A DNA stretch of 64,000 nucleotides from Flavobacterium sp. 140616W15 (GTDB lineage Bacteria; Bacteroidota; Bacteroidia; Flavobacteriales; Flavobacteriaceae). The notes beneath the pieces are model-generated. The model was given only the letters and a program-made list of their open reading frames with translations, searched no databases and was not told the origin of the DNA. Shown piece by piece: positions 16,470-26,011 of this stretch (positions are counted from its first letter, which is position 1; every line of letters starts with the position of its first letter). Location: contig NZ_CP033068.1 in the NCBI RefSeq assembly GCF_003668995.1, forward strand, positions 3,038,001-3,102,000, read 5' to 3'. The position numbers and the translations under genes are program-made.

Positions 16470-17896
16470 TAGTACCCGATTATATTCATCCATAATCCTC
16501 CTATTACCATATAAATGAGTAATAGGACAAGACCCGTTACAAGACCTTTTACCCACCAGCTCTTTAAATCGACATAACCACTACCAAAAAATACAGGAGC
16601 TGGTCCATGACCGTAATGGGTTAATGTACCATAAAGCGAACCAACAAACCCAAGCATAAAAGCCAAAAGTAATCCCGGAACACCTAAAGAAACACCAACT
16701 CCTAGCAACGCGGCATACATTGCCGCTACATGAGCTGTTGCGCTTGCAAAAAGATAATGACTAAAAAAGTACACCAAAATTATAATAGGAAAAGCCATTT
16801 GCCAGCTTAATCCCCCTATTTGCTCTTTTACCAAATCACTAAACCATCCAATGAAACCTAATTCATTGAGCGAACTCGCCATCATTACCAAAACCGAAAA
16901 CCATACAATAGTATCCCAAGCTCCCTTCTCAGATTTTACATCTTCCCAAGTTAACACTGAAGTTAATAACAAAATTACCAACCCAATAAAAGCTGTTGTC
17001 GTTGCATCGATAGAGAACAAATCTCCTGTCATCCAAAGAAACAACAAGATAAAAAACGTCAACAACATCAACCATTCATTTCTAGAGATTGGCCCCATGT
17101 CTTTTAGCTTTTGCTTCGCAATTGCTGGAGCATCTGCTGTCGATTTTAATTCAGGCGGATAAATTTTATATAATACTAAAGGAATTACAAAAAAAGCGAC
17201 TAATCCCGGTACAATTGCAGCAAGCGCCCAAGACATCCAAGTTATTTTAATCCCTAAATTTAATGCAAACTTTTGACACATCGGATTACTTGCCGTTCCA
17301 GTTAAAAACATTGAGGATGAAATAAGATTCATATTGTAACTATTCAATGTTAAGAACGAGCCTAACTTTTTGTGTGTTTCTGGTTTATCTGGCTCTGAAC
17401 CAAAACTTATCGCCATCGATTTCATAATAGGATAAATAATTCCTCCTCCCCTAGCCGTATTACTAGGAACAGCAGGAGCTAGACATAAATCAGCAAGTCC
17501 TAATCCATAAGCTAATCCCAGAGAACTTTTCCCAAATATCCTTATAAAAATAAAAGCAATCCTATTACCTAAACCTGTCTTAATAAAACCACGTGCTACA
17601 AAAAACGATATCCCAATTAACCAAATAACTTTATCCCCAAAACCTCTTAAGGCAAGTGTTATTGATTTCCCAGCATCATCAGGAGCCAACACCTGTGAAA
17701 ATGCAGTTACCGCTATTGCAAGCATACACATAGTTCCCATAGGGGCTGCTTTTAAAATAATTCCAAGAATAGTTGCCACAAAAATTGCAAACAAATGCCA
17801 GGCTTCTACTTTCACCCCCTCAGGAGCAGGAATAACCCAAAGACCAATAGCAACTACAAGTGTTATTAATGTTTGCGGAATTTTTACTTCTTTCAT
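16466..17896 (-). CDS. DASS/SLC13 family sodium-coupled anion (dicarboxylate-type) permease
   Basis: The 476-residue polytopic inner-membrane protein has about 12 hydrophobic segments. DASS marks include PSNTARGGGIIYPI and TASNPMCQKF in the first half, and FASATAHVAAMY and GHGPAPVFFGSGYV in the second. These correspond to the SNT-type substrate and sodium binding hairpins of CitT/2-oxoglutarate-malate translocators. It likely imports di- or tricarboxylates with sodium; the exact substrate is not determined. The porin gene directly upstream (20 bases before its start) probably supplies outer-membrane passage, so the two form an operon. Confidence 0.88.
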   Translation of the reverse strand: MKEVKIPQTLITLVVAIGLWVIPAPEGVKVEAWHLFAIFVATILGIILKAAPMGTMCMLAIAVTAFSQVLAPDDAGKSITLALRGFGDKVIWLIGISFFVARGFIKTGLGNRIAFIFIRIFGKSSLGLAYGLGLADLCLAPAVPSNTARGGGIIYPIMKSMAISFGSEPDKPETHKKLGSFLTLNSYNMNLISSSMFLTGTASNPMCQKFALNLGIKITWMSWALAAIVPGLVAFFVIPLVLYKIYPPELKSTADAPAIAKQKLKDMGPISRNEWLMLLTFFILLFLWMTGDLFSIDATTTAFIGLVILLLTSVLTWEDVKSEKGAWDTIVWFSVLVMMASSLNELGFIGWFSDLVKEQIGGLSWQMAFPIIILVYFFSHYLFASATAHVAAMYAALLGVGVSLGVPGLLLAFMLGFVGSLYGTLTHYGHGPAPVFFGSGYVDLKSWWVKGLVTGLVLLLIYMVIGGLWMNIIGYY

Positions 17897-17916
17897 AATA
17901 CAGAAATTAAGTTATA

Positions 17917-19068
17917 CTAAAGTCTAGTTTGAAATTGAACAATAAATAAATTTTCATTATACATCGATGTATCAGGTATATTCTTGTCATATCTATCAAT
18001 TTGAAATCCTAACCCAATTCTTCCTGTATATGCCTTTCCAAATTCAAGACTCATCATTGGCACATATGTTTGACGGACATTTGATTTTAATCTAAAATTG
18101 GTATCAAAAGACTCATAACGGCATGAAAACTCTAAAGAACTTAATTTTTTATAATCAATGCGATATCTCAAATTAGGCATAATATAATAACCTCGCATCT
18201 GATAATCATCTGCATTTAATGTCCTACCATCTACAGGTAATGAAAAATATAAATTATGATTCGTTCCTTGTTTATACTCAACTTGCATATCAAAAGTAAG
18301 CGCATCAGTAATTTTAAAATCACTGGTAATATCTACACCTAAAGCAAAAACATCCTGATCGAATACTTTTCCAATTCCGCCATTTAATCCTAAATTAATT
18401 TTATTCAGTTTAGAAAGCCCAAAAACCCATCTTGTAGAATATTGCTTTCCACTATCTTTATCTTTTTCCTGATTCCGTCCTGTCCCGTTTAAAATAGAAA
18501 TAGCATAACTCACAGGAAGAACACCAACATCGAAAGAACCTGTCGCAGAAGCTCCAATCTGAAAACTAGTCCATCCATTTTTTCCAAATTCATAATATTG
18601 ATTTGAAAAGTCAAAAGATTTAATAACATCAACAGGAACAAGCTCTTCTATACCAAAGGCAGGGCGAAATTGACCACCTGTTACTGCAAAGTATTTACTA
18701 AAAGTATATTTGGCATAAGCATTCTCTAGAACTTTATTTTTAGGATCAGATTTAAAATCAGCAAGGTTTACTAGAATCACTACTTCTGTTTGCTCACTCA
18801 ATTTTGTATTGAGTCCAACACGCATTCTTTTCACATCAAATGAAGTTTGAGTGGCTTCACCTGCCGAATTATGAACTCCTAGAACATCTACATTATCTGA
18901 AAGTGCTCCTAAAAATCGAGCCTGAAAGAGCCCTTTGAACTTAAATTGCGGATAATTAGCAACTTCTTCCGAATTTGTTGTAGCCTGATTCACATCAATT
19001 TGAGCATTAATAAAACTGGGCAACATTAAGATAACAAAGACAATTTTAATTAGCTCAAATTTCCTCAT
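17917..19068 (-). CDS. Outer-membrane porin, phosphate-selective porin O/P-like
   Basis: The 383-residue protein has a signal peptide ending near FINAQ, then beta-strand-rich sequence with FKGLFQARFLGALSDN, FDVKRMRVGLNTKLSEQTEVVILVNLADF and a GGQFRPAFGIEELVP segment. These are characteristic of OprO/OprP-type porins of Bacteroidota. It ends with an aromatic/Arg-Leu strand (VQFQTRL). It precedes the DASS permease in the same direction, so it probably admits the same anion rather than phosphate specifically. Confidence 0.85.
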   Translation of the reverse strand: MRKFELIKIVFVILMLPSFINAQIDVNQATTNSEEVANYPQFKFKGLFQARFLGALSDNVDVLGVHNSAGEATQTSFDVKRMRVGLNTKLSEQTEVVILVNLADFKSDPKNKVLENAYAKYTFSKYFAVTGGQFRPAFGIEELVPVDVIKSFDFSNQYYEFGKNGWTSFQIGASATGSFDVGVLPVSYAISILNGTGRNQEKDKDSGKQYSTRWVFGLSKLNKINLGLNGGIGKVFDQDVFALGVDITSDFKITDALTFDMQVEYKQGTNHNLYFSLPVDGRTLNADDYQMRGYYIMPNLRYRIDYKKLSSLEFSCRYESFDTNFRLKSNVRQTYVPMMSLEFGKAYTGRIGLGFQIDRYDKNIPDTSMYNENLFIVQFQTRL

Positions 19069-19131
19069 ATATATTAAAATAAAAATTAGACTAGCAAATA
19101 GTCAAAAAAAAACATTTCCTTATTCATGACC

Positions 19132-20334
19132 CTATCTTCTATCAGAACCCGTATTTGCTGGTCTAGTCGCTGCTGGTCTAGCAGTAGGACGCGCTATGGG
19201 CTGTACTGGCCTTGTCGTTCCTGACCCTGGTCTTGTCGATGGTGTCGTTGGACGAGTCACTGGCCTTGTTGATGGATTTACTGGAGTAACCGGACGTGTC
19301 GTTGGTCTTGTCGTACCTGTCCCTGGCCTTGTTGATGGATTTGTTGGACGAGTCACCGGTCTAGTAGTACCATTCCCAGGTCGAGTTACTGGTCTGGTAG
19401 TATTACCTGGCCTAGTCGATGGGTTAGTCGGACGAGTCACTGGCCTAGTCGTATTGCCCGGTCTAGATGGCCTTGTAGAAGTAACTGGTGCTGGCCTTTT
19501 ATACTCTCTGCCATTATAAGTTGAATTATAACGTCCGCTGGTTCTATTAGTTCTAACAACTACCGATGTATTTCTTCTGTTAGTATAATTATTATAATAC
19601 CTAGGATATCTTATAACAGCTGTTCTTCGATAATAAGGACTTCTGTAATAATGTCCATGATACCCCCAATAATCATGATAATAAACTGGACGCCAAGGAC
19701 GCCAGTACGGAGGATAATACCCCCAATGCCAAGGAGATCTATATACTACATATACTGGGGAAAATAAAAACAAAACCACTGGCCATGCACTTACACTAGT
19801 ACTCACATAACTTGGACTAGTTGTTGTATTATAATTATTGGTTGTATTATTATTTACGATTACAGTAGCATCTCCTTTATATCCTGGATTAGGCGTTCCT
19901 GAAACAGTATCTGAAGGCTCTACAACATAATTTTTACCATATAAATCTTCATCACCTATAGCCTGAACATGTATCTTATTCTTTTTATCTTTAGTAACCT
20001 CAATGACCGCAACATCTTGTGTTTCTTTGCTATTTACAGCAACCTGAAGCACTATTACATGAGTATTACCTTCCTTATGACCTTCTACCTCAATATAATC
20101 GATTTCCCCATCATCATTTAAGTCTAAATTATTGACCTTACTATCTGGATCATTTAATACTCTTTCGAAATCTTCTAATGTTTTTGACTTTTGAAAAACA
20201 TCTAATACTGCAAATAAATTAAGATTATCCCCAGGTAAACCCAAAGCAACTGGCTCATCATTTGCTTGAGAAAATACAGGAAGACTAAACAGACTAGTCA
20301 ACATAATAGCTAAAAATAATACATTTTTTTTCAT
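19132..20334 (-). CDS. Secreted protein with EF-hand-like loop and a Thr/Arg/Pro repeat tail
   Basis: This 400-residue protein has a signal peptide (SLFSLPVFSQA). Residues about 25-150 contain an EF-hand-like DLNDDGEIDYIE loop. About 190-250 is extremely rich in Tyr, Trp, His and Pro (HWGYYPPYWRPWRP, YYHDYWGYHGHYYR). The last ~130 residues are a degenerate repeat of TRPVTRP, NPSTRPG and GTTRP units, strongly basic and surely disordered. I do not recognise a characterised function. The tail could bind anionic polymers such as peptidoglycan-associated glycans, nucleic acids or LPS; that is speculation. The gene is alone, followed by the porin in the same direction. Confidence 0.8.
   Translation of the reverse strand: MKKNVLFLAIMLTSLFSLPVFSQANDEPVALGLPGDNLNLFAVLDVFQKSKTLEDFERVLNDPDSKVNNLDLNDDGEIDYIEVEGHKEGNTHVIVLQVAVNSKETQDVAVIEVTKDKKNKIHVQAIGDEDLYGKNYVVEPSDTVSGTPNPGYKGDATVIVNNNTTNNYNTTTSPSYVSTSVSAWPVVLFLFSPVYVVYRSPWHWGYYPPYWRPWRPVYYHDYWGYHGHYYRSPYYRRTAVIRYPRYYNNYTNRRNTSVVVRTNRTSGRYNSTYNGREYKRPAPVTSTRPSRPGNTTRPVTRPTNPSTRPGNTTRPVTRPGNGTTRPVTRPTNPSTRPGTGTTRPTTRPVTPVNPSTRPVTRPTTPSTRPGSGTTRPVQPIARPTARPAATRPANTGSDRR
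19142..19497 (-). repeat. Degenerate tandem coding repeat (Thr-Arg-Pro tail)
   Basis: The DNA encoding the tail repeats short units related to GGACGAGTCACTGG (complement of the TRPVTRP coding sequence) many times with substitutions. It is likely prone to unit-number change between strains. Confidence 0.7.
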
Positions 20335-20597
20335 GTTAATAAGTAGTTAATTTATAAATATGCATACTAAGGTATAAAAAAACAAATAAAGTCTGACACC
20401 ATCCTAAAACTTTCTATTTTCTTAATAAAAATATCAAAAAAAAATTCAACTCTGCCCTGTATTTACCTCTTATAAAAAAGGATTGTAAGACTAATATTCT
20501 TAACTTTGCTTATATCCACATTTTAAACACGCTCATTTTTCCTGTAGTACCTTACAAAATCTGTCACGTTTTACCATATCATAGAAATAAAAATACA

Positions 20598-21980
20598 ATG
20601 AGAAAACTTTTACCTATTTTCTTCTTCTTTCTTTCCTTAACTTACGGATATGCTCAAATTGAAGTCTCACCAACTTTAGAAGGAGCCATTCATAAAGCTA
20701 TAGAAAAAAGCACTTCTTTAAAAAACAAAGATTTAGATATTGAAAAATTAAACCTTCAAGAGAAAGGAGTTTGGAACAAATACATTCCTACTGTCGAAGC
20801 AAGTGCATTATACACTTATTTCGACAATAAACTAACTGTAGATCTTCCAACAGCTACTATTCCCATTGTAAACTATCCTTTATTTGATGGAAAAACAGCT
20901 TTTAAAAATTATGGAAATATTTTTAACGGAAGTGTAATGGCAAAAACAGTTTTATTTAGTGGTATGCAAATCCCAAACGGAGCCAAAGCAATACATGAAA
21001 AAACCAAAGGAACTGTATTTCTAAAAGAATCGGAGAAAGATGGAATCATAAAAGATGTCATTAACACATTTGATCAATTAGAATTGTTAAAAGAAATTGA
21101 CAGACTTATAAAAGAAAGCGAAAAACGATTAGACACTGAAACGAAGCGTGTCACAAAAGCAATAGAACAAGGTTTAGCAATTCCATACGATAGAGACAAA
21201 ATCAAACTAGCTTCACTTGAATTAGCGTCTAAAAAAATTGAACTGGACGGCAAACGAAAATTAGTTTATAAAAAAATTCAATACTTAACAGGGTATACGA
21301 TTCCCGAAATAGAGAATGTGAAATACGACTTGGTTCCTTATTTAATTACAGATCAAAAATTAAACACTCAAAACAAGCAAGAAATAAAAGCTCTAGAATC
21401 TTTTAAAACTGCATACGAGTATTTACTAAAGAAAGAAAAAGGTACTTATTTACCAACTTTAGGAGCATTTGGGGGTGTTTCGTATTCAAGTTTATTTAAT
21501 GCTAATGCTACAACACCAATAGTTACCGGTATAAATCAAGCTTTATACCTAGGATTAAACGAAGCGACTATAAGCAATAACTGGGTTGTTGGTGCTGCAA
21601 TGAAATGGGAAGTGTTTTCTGGTTTTGAAAGAAAACACAAAGTACACGAAGCAAAAATCAATATTGAACAAATGCAGAATCAAATTGATGACACCAAAGA
21701 AAAGTTAGAATTACTACTTGAAAAAAACTTAGTTGACTATAGTGTCTTAACACAAAAAATTGACATTACTCAACAACAAGAAAAAGTAGCAGGTAATAAT
21801 TTAAATCTTGCCATAAAACAGTACAAAGAAGGTCTTATCAATATATCAGAACGCCTTGAAGCCGAAAATGATTCTTACAAAGCATCTGTAAACAAAACAA
21901 CTACTTTAATCGATCAACGATTATCAGCTATTGAAACAATAATTGCTACTGGCGATTTATCAAAAAAACTATCTAAATAA
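20598..21980 (+). CDS. TolC family outer-membrane efflux protein
   Basis: The 460-residue protein has a signal peptide (FLSLTYGYAQ) and the two-fold helical/beta repeat of TolC proteins. LEGAIHKAIEKSTSLKNKDLDIEKLNLQEKGV is the typical first helix, and the second repeat includes NLAIKQYKEGLINISERLEAENDSYKA. It forms the outer-membrane channel of a tripartite exporter. The adaptor and permease genes follow at 12 and 2 bases, so this is one operon. No regulator gene is next to it. Confidence 0.92.
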   Translation: MRKLLPIFFFFLSLTYGYAQIEVSPTLEGAIHKAIEKSTSLKNKDLDIEKLNLQEKGVWNKYIPTVEASALYTYFDNKLTVDLPTATIPIVNYPLFDGKTAFKNYGNIFNGSVMAKTVLFSGMQIPNGAKAIHEKTKGTVFLKESEKDGIIKDVINTFDQLELLKEIDRLIKESEKRLDTETKRVTKAIEQGLAIPYDRDKIKLASLELASKKIELDGKRKLVYKKIQYLTGYTIPEIENVKYDLVPYLITDQKLNTQNKQEIKALESFKTAYEYLLKKEKGTYLPTLGAFGGVSYSSLFNANATTPIVTGINQALYLGLNEATISNNWVVGAAMKWEVFSGFERKHKVHEAKINIEQMQNQIDDTKEKLELLLEKNLVDYSVLTQKIDITQQQEKVAGNNLNLAIKQYKEGLINISERLEAENDSYKASVNKTTTLIDQRLSAIETIIATGDLSKKLSK

Positions 21981-21992
21981 AAGTTCTATTTT

Positions 21993-22946
21993 ATGAAAAA
22001 AGCAATTATTATAATCCATTTAATTTTCATTTTTACAAGTTGCGAAAAAGAGAAAAAAGAAAATTTGATTCAGGGAAAAATAGAAAAAGAACAAATTGCT
22101 GTTGTTAGCAAAATTCCTGGCAAAATTTTAAAAATATTTGTCAAAGAAGGAGATATTGTCCAAAAAGGAGACACGCTTGCAATTCTTGATATTCCAGAAG
22201 TAGATGCTAAAAAAAATCAGGCCGAAGGAGCTGTTATATCTGCAAAAGCCCAATACAGAATGGCCGTAAAAGGAGCTACAGAAAACCAAATTAAGCAATT
22301 GGAAGCAAAAAAAATGGGACTAAAAGAACAATATGAATTTGCTCAAAAATCGATTAAAAGATTAACAAACATGCTTAAAGACTCCTTAATATCTCAGCAG
22401 ACTTATGACGAGACTTTTGCTAAATACCAAGGAGCACAAGCCCAATATAATGCTGTTATTGCTGAACTAGACGATGCAAAAAAGGGAGCTCGTATTGAGC
22501 AACAAACAATGGCTTTAGGCCAACAAGACAGAGCTCTGGGAGCATTACAAGAAGTAGAAACTGCCGACAAAGAACGCTATATTGTAGCCCCGCAAGACAT
22601 GAGCATTGAAACCATAACTTTAACTATCGGCGAACTGGCATTACCAGGTTACACCTTATTTAATGGTTATATTGCTAACAGTACTTACTTCCGCTTTACG
22701 ATACCAGAAAATCAACTAGAAAAATTTAAAAAAGGACAAGAAGTAACCGTACATATTCCTTACAAGAAAATCGACATTAAAGGAAATATTAGCACAATAA
22801 AACAACTGGGAGCATACGGTAACATTGCAACTGCTTATCCAGATTACGAAATGCAGGAAAGTTTATTCGAAATAAAAATAACTCCTTCTAATAGCAATGA
22901 AACAAAAGATTTAATTACAAAAACAACTGTTACCTTATCTCTTTAA
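21993..22946 (+). CDS. HlyD/RND-type membrane fusion protein (lipoprotein adaptor)
   Basis: The 317-residue protein has a lipoprotein signal (LIFIFTSC). The biotinyl-lipoyl half-motif GKILKIFVKEGDIVQKGDTLAILD lies at about 48-71. A coiled-coil hairpin spans about 75-175, and a second lipoyl half lies near YIVAPQDMSIETITLTIGELALPG. It bridges the ABC-2 permease and the TolC channel encoded on either side. Length is typical of YhiI-type adaptors. Confidence 0.9.
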   Translation: MKKAIIIIHLIFIFTSCEKEKKENLIQGKIEKEQIAVVSKIPGKILKIFVKEGDIVQKGDTLAILDIPEVDAKKNQAEGAVISAKAQYRMAVKGATENQIKQLEAKKMGLKEQYEFAQKSIKRLTNMLKDSLISQQTYDETFAKYQGAQAQYNAVIAELDDAKKGARIEQQTMALGQQDRALGALQEVETADKERYIVAPQDMSIETITLTIGELALPGYTLFNGYIANSTYFRFTIPENQLEKFKKGQEVTVHIPYKKIDIKGNISTIKQLGAYGNIATAYPDYEMQESLFEIKITPSNSNETKDLITKTTVTLSL

Positions 22947-22948
22947 CT

Positions 22949-24094
22949 ATGCAAAATTTCTTTTCATTGCTTAAACGGGAATTCAAATTATTCTGGAAAA
23001 ACAAAGTGCTTCGATTGCTTTTTATTGGCGCACCAATACTTTATGGTGTTTTATTAGGCTATGTTTACGGCAAAGGTAAAGTGACCGATTTACCTATAAT
23101 TGTAGTCGATCAAGATCGTACTGAAATGAGTTCAAAAGCAATTCAGATGTTTGAAGACAATGAAGTTGTACATATAGCTTCAATTCTATATGATCAAAAT
23201 AATCTTTCTGAGATTGCCATTCAAAAAGAGGCTACTTGTGTCGTTATCATCCCAAAGGGTTTTGAAAAAATGACTCTCACAAAAAAATATCCTGAAATTA
23301 CTACCATTGTAAATACATCAAATGTCTTAACAGCTAATTACGCATCAACAGCAATACAAGTTTGTCTTGGAACATTAAAGGCTGGTATTCAAATTGAAAC
23401 TTTAAGAAAACAAGGTGTACCTGAAGGCCTACTTATGTCACAATACGAACCTTTTAAAACAACTTTTATAAAGAAATACAATCGAAGCACCAACTATATG
23501 TATTTCCTTTGGCCAGGTGTTTTGGCAACCGTCTTGCAACAAGTTCTCTTACTGGGATTAGCACTTTCTTTTGCTTCTGAGTTTGAAAACGGAACCTTTA
23601 AAGACTTAGTCAAAAGATGCCCTTCGATTTTAAATCTAATGGCTGTAAAAATCATTCCTTATATGTTAATGAGTTTTGGTATTTGGTTTATATACTGGCT
23701 ATTTACTTTATGGTTTAGACTTCCATTTTACGAAAACCTCCTCCCACTTACATTTATAGCTGGGATTTTTGTACTATCAGTTTCTTTTATTGGTATTCTA
23801 GTAAGTATTTTGATTCCTAATCAATTAAAAGCTACAGAAGTTCTAATGGTTATTGCAACTCCTAGCTTTATTCTAAGCGGATTTACTTGGCCTTTAAGTC
23901 AAATGCCACAAGCTGTGCAAGCAATTGCGAATGTGATCCCATTAACACATTTTTTAAAAGCTTTTAGAATTTTAATCATCGAAGATGGAACTTTTTCACA
24001 AACAACACAACCTATTTGGAATATGGTTATTATTGGATTAGTTTGCTCAATTGCTGCCTTTATCGCTTTATACTACAAGAAAAAAGTGCTTTAA
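22949..24094 (+). CDS. ABC-2 type transporter permease
   Basis: The 381-residue protein has an N-terminal helix (FWKNKVLRLLFIGAPILYGVLLGYVYG), a large extracytoplasmic domain (about 45-170) and five to six C-terminal helices with FASEFENGTFKDLV and a PSFILSGFTWPLSQMP segment. These are typical of ABC-2 (YhhJ/YhiH-like) permeases. It forms an operon with tolC-like and hlyD-like genes. Notably there is no ATP-binding subunit and no second permease here, so the ATPase must come from elsewhere. The substrate is unknown. Confidence 0.9.
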   Translation: MQNFFSLLKREFKLFWKNKVLRLLFIGAPILYGVLLGYVYGKGKVTDLPIIVVDQDRTEMSSKAIQMFEDNEVVHIASILYDQNNLSEIAIQKEATCVVIIPKGFEKMTLTKKYPEITTIVNTSNVLTANYASTAIQVCLGTLKAGIQIETLRKQGVPEGLLMSQYEPFKTTFIKKYNRSTNYMYFLWPGVLATVLQQVLLLGLALSFASEFENGTFKDLVKRCPSILNLMAVKIIPYMLMSFGIWFIYWLFTLWFRLPFYENLLPLTFIAGIFVLSVSFIGILVSILIPNQLKATEVLMVIATPSFILSGFTWPLSQMPQAVQAIANVIPLTHFLKAFRILIIEDGTFSQTTQPIWNMVIIGLVCSIAAFIALYYKKKVL

Positions 24095-24125
24095 AAGAAG
24101 CATAAACTTTCTAACTATAAGACAT

Positions 24126-24162
24126 AAAAAAACGGCATAAGAATTAAACTTATGCCGTTTTT
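24126..24162. terminator. Terminator of the exporter operon
   Basis: The stem AAAACGGCATAAG/CTTATGCCGTTTT with A and T runs on either side lies between convergent genes. Confidence 0.9.
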
Positions 24163-24177
24163 CATTATAATAAAAAA

Positions 24178-25812
24178 CTATTTTTCTATCTCTCGCATTG
24201 AATCCATTTTTTTATGCGCTAAGAAACCAGCAACATCTTCAAAATGTTCTTTAACACGTTTATTACCAAATTCAAAAACTTTAGTCGCTAATCCATCAAG
24301 AAAATCACGATCGTGAGAAACTAAAATCAAAGTACCATCAAAATCACGTAAAGCATCTTTAATAATATCCTTTGTTTTCATATCTAAGTGATTCGAAGGC
24401 TCATCAAGAATCAATAAATTAACTGGCTCTAACAATAATTTTATCATTGCCAAACGAGTTTTCTCTCCTCCTGAAAGCACTTTTACTTTCTTTGTAATAT
24501 CATCTCCCTGAAACATAAAAGCACCAAGAATGTTCTTAATTTGCGTTCTAACATCTCCAACAGCAATAGCATCGATAGTTTCAAAAATGGTAGCATTTTC
24601 ATCCAACAAAGAAGCTTGATTTTGAGCAAAATACCCAATTTGAGAATTATGACCAATCTCAACACTTCCTTCGTCGATACCAATCTCTTTCATGATTGCT
24701 TTAATCATAGTCGATTTACCTTCTCCATTTTTACCAACGAAAGCAACTTTTTCACCTCTTTCGATAACTATGTTAGCATCTTTAAAAACAACATGATCAC
24801 CATATGATTTAGATAATTCTTTAACCACAACAGGATATTGTCCTGAACGTGCTGCTGGTGGGAATTTTAATTTAAGTGCAGAATTATCTACTTCATCAAC
24901 TTGTACAATCACTAATTTTTCAAGCATTTTAACACGAGACTGAACCGCATCAGTTTTTGAAAAAGTTCCTTTAAAACGATCAATAAAAGTTCTGTTATCA
25001 GCAATCATTTTTTGTTGTTCATCGTATGCTTTTTGTTGATGAATACGACGATCTTTTCTTAGTTCTAAATAATGAGAATATTTAGCTTTATAATCGTAGA
25101 TTCTTCCCATCGTAACTTCAATTGTACGATTGGTAATATTATCTACAAACGCTCTATCATGCGAAATTACTACAACTGCTTTTGCAGCATTTATTAAAAA
25201 ATCTTCTAACCATTGAATACTTTCAATATCCATATGATTGGTTGGCTCATCTAGTAAAATTAAATCTGGCTTCTGCAAAAGGATTTTAGCCAATTCGATT
25301 CGCATTCTCCATCCTCCAGAAAATTCTGAAGTTTGACGTCCGAAATCTTCACGATCAAAACCTAAACCAACTAAGATTTTCTCAACTTCAGACTCATAAT
25401 TAACCTCTTCGATTGCATAATATTTCTCGCTTAAGTCCGAAACTCTTTCGATTAACTTCATATAAGCATCACTTTCATAATCAGTACGAACAGTTAACTG
25501 CTCATTGATTTCATCTATTTCAGCTTTCATTCTAAAAATTTCACCAAAAGCTTTTGATGCTTCTTCCATTACAGTCGAACCGTCTTTAGTCAATAAATGC
25601 TGAGGCAAATAAGCTATAACAGCTTCTTTCGGAGCTGAGATACTTCCAGTAGAAGGTTTGCTTTGTCCTGCTATAATTTTTAAAAGTGTCGATTTTCCCG
25701 CACCATTTTTACCCATAAGGGCAATTTTATCATTTTCATTTATAGCAAAAGAAACATCGCTAAATAATGTAGTTCCTCCAAATTGAACTGAAATATCGTT
25801 AACTGTAATCAT
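24178..25812 (-). CDS. ABC-F family ATPase (ribosome-associated type)
   Basis: The 544-residue protein has two ABC nucleotide-binding domains and no membrane segment. Walker A motifs are GKNGAGKSTLLK (near 34) and GKNGEGKSTMIK. Signature motifs are FSGGWRMRIELAK and LSGGEKTRLAMIK. Walker B with DEPTNHMD and DEPSNHLD is typical of ABC-F. The linker (about 230-320, KDRRIHQQKAYDEQQKMI) is the P-site tRNA interaction motif region. ABC-F proteins act on the ribosome in translation or antibiotic protection; length and linker fit a housekeeping Uup/YbiT/EttA-like member. It is transcribed alone; a CAAAGATA element (25876-25883) is TATCTTTG on the minus strand. Confidence 0.93.
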   Translation of the reverse strand: MITVNDISVQFGGTTLFSDVSFAINENDKIALMGKNGAGKSTLLKIIAGQSKPSTGSISAPKEAVIAYLPQHLLTKDGSTVMEEASKAFGEIFRMKAEIDEINEQLTVRTDYESDAYMKLIERVSDLSEKYYAIEEVNYESEVEKILVGLGFDREDFGRQTSEFSGGWRMRIELAKILLQKPDLILLDEPTNHMDIESIQWLEDFLINAAKAVVVISHDRAFVDNITNRTIEVTMGRIYDYKAKYSHYLELRKDRRIHQQKAYDEQQKMIADNRTFIDRFKGTFSKTDAVQSRVKMLEKLVIVQVDEVDNSALKLKFPPAARSGQYPVVVKELSKSYGDHVVFKDANIVIERGEKVAFVGKNGEGKSTMIKAIMKEIGIDEGSVEIGHNSQIGYFAQNQASLLDENATIFETIDAIAVGDVRTQIKNILGAFMFQGDDITKKVKVLSGGEKTRLAMIKLLLEPVNLLILDEPSNHLDMKTKDIIKDALRDFDGTLILVSHDRDFLDGLATKVFEFGNKRVKEHFEDVAGFLAHKKMDSMREIEK

Positions 25813-25875
25813 TACTTCGTGTGAATTTATTTAATCGGTTAATCATATAACTGACAACCTTTTTTTTTCGTGGTG

Positions 25876-25883
25876 CAAAGATA
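25876..25883 (-). promoter_or_regulatory. -7 element of the ABC-F gene promoter
   Basis: The minus strand reads TATCTTTG (TAnnTTTG), about 64 bases upstream of the start. Confidence 0.5.
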
Positions 25884-26011
25884 TATTAATTAGAGTATTC
25901 AACAATACAATTAAACTCCTGACTCCTCCAATTTTTAAGTTTCATCATTTTTCTTACATATTTTATTTTTTTTATCTTACCTTGTATAAGAATCTAAAAA
26001 TCAGAAAAAAC

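Noticed and set aside
19196..19519. Long open frame on the plus strand rich in Gly/Val repeats
   Set aside because: It is the antisense of the Thr-Arg-Pro repeat tail; the openness follows from the repeat composition and there is no start signal.
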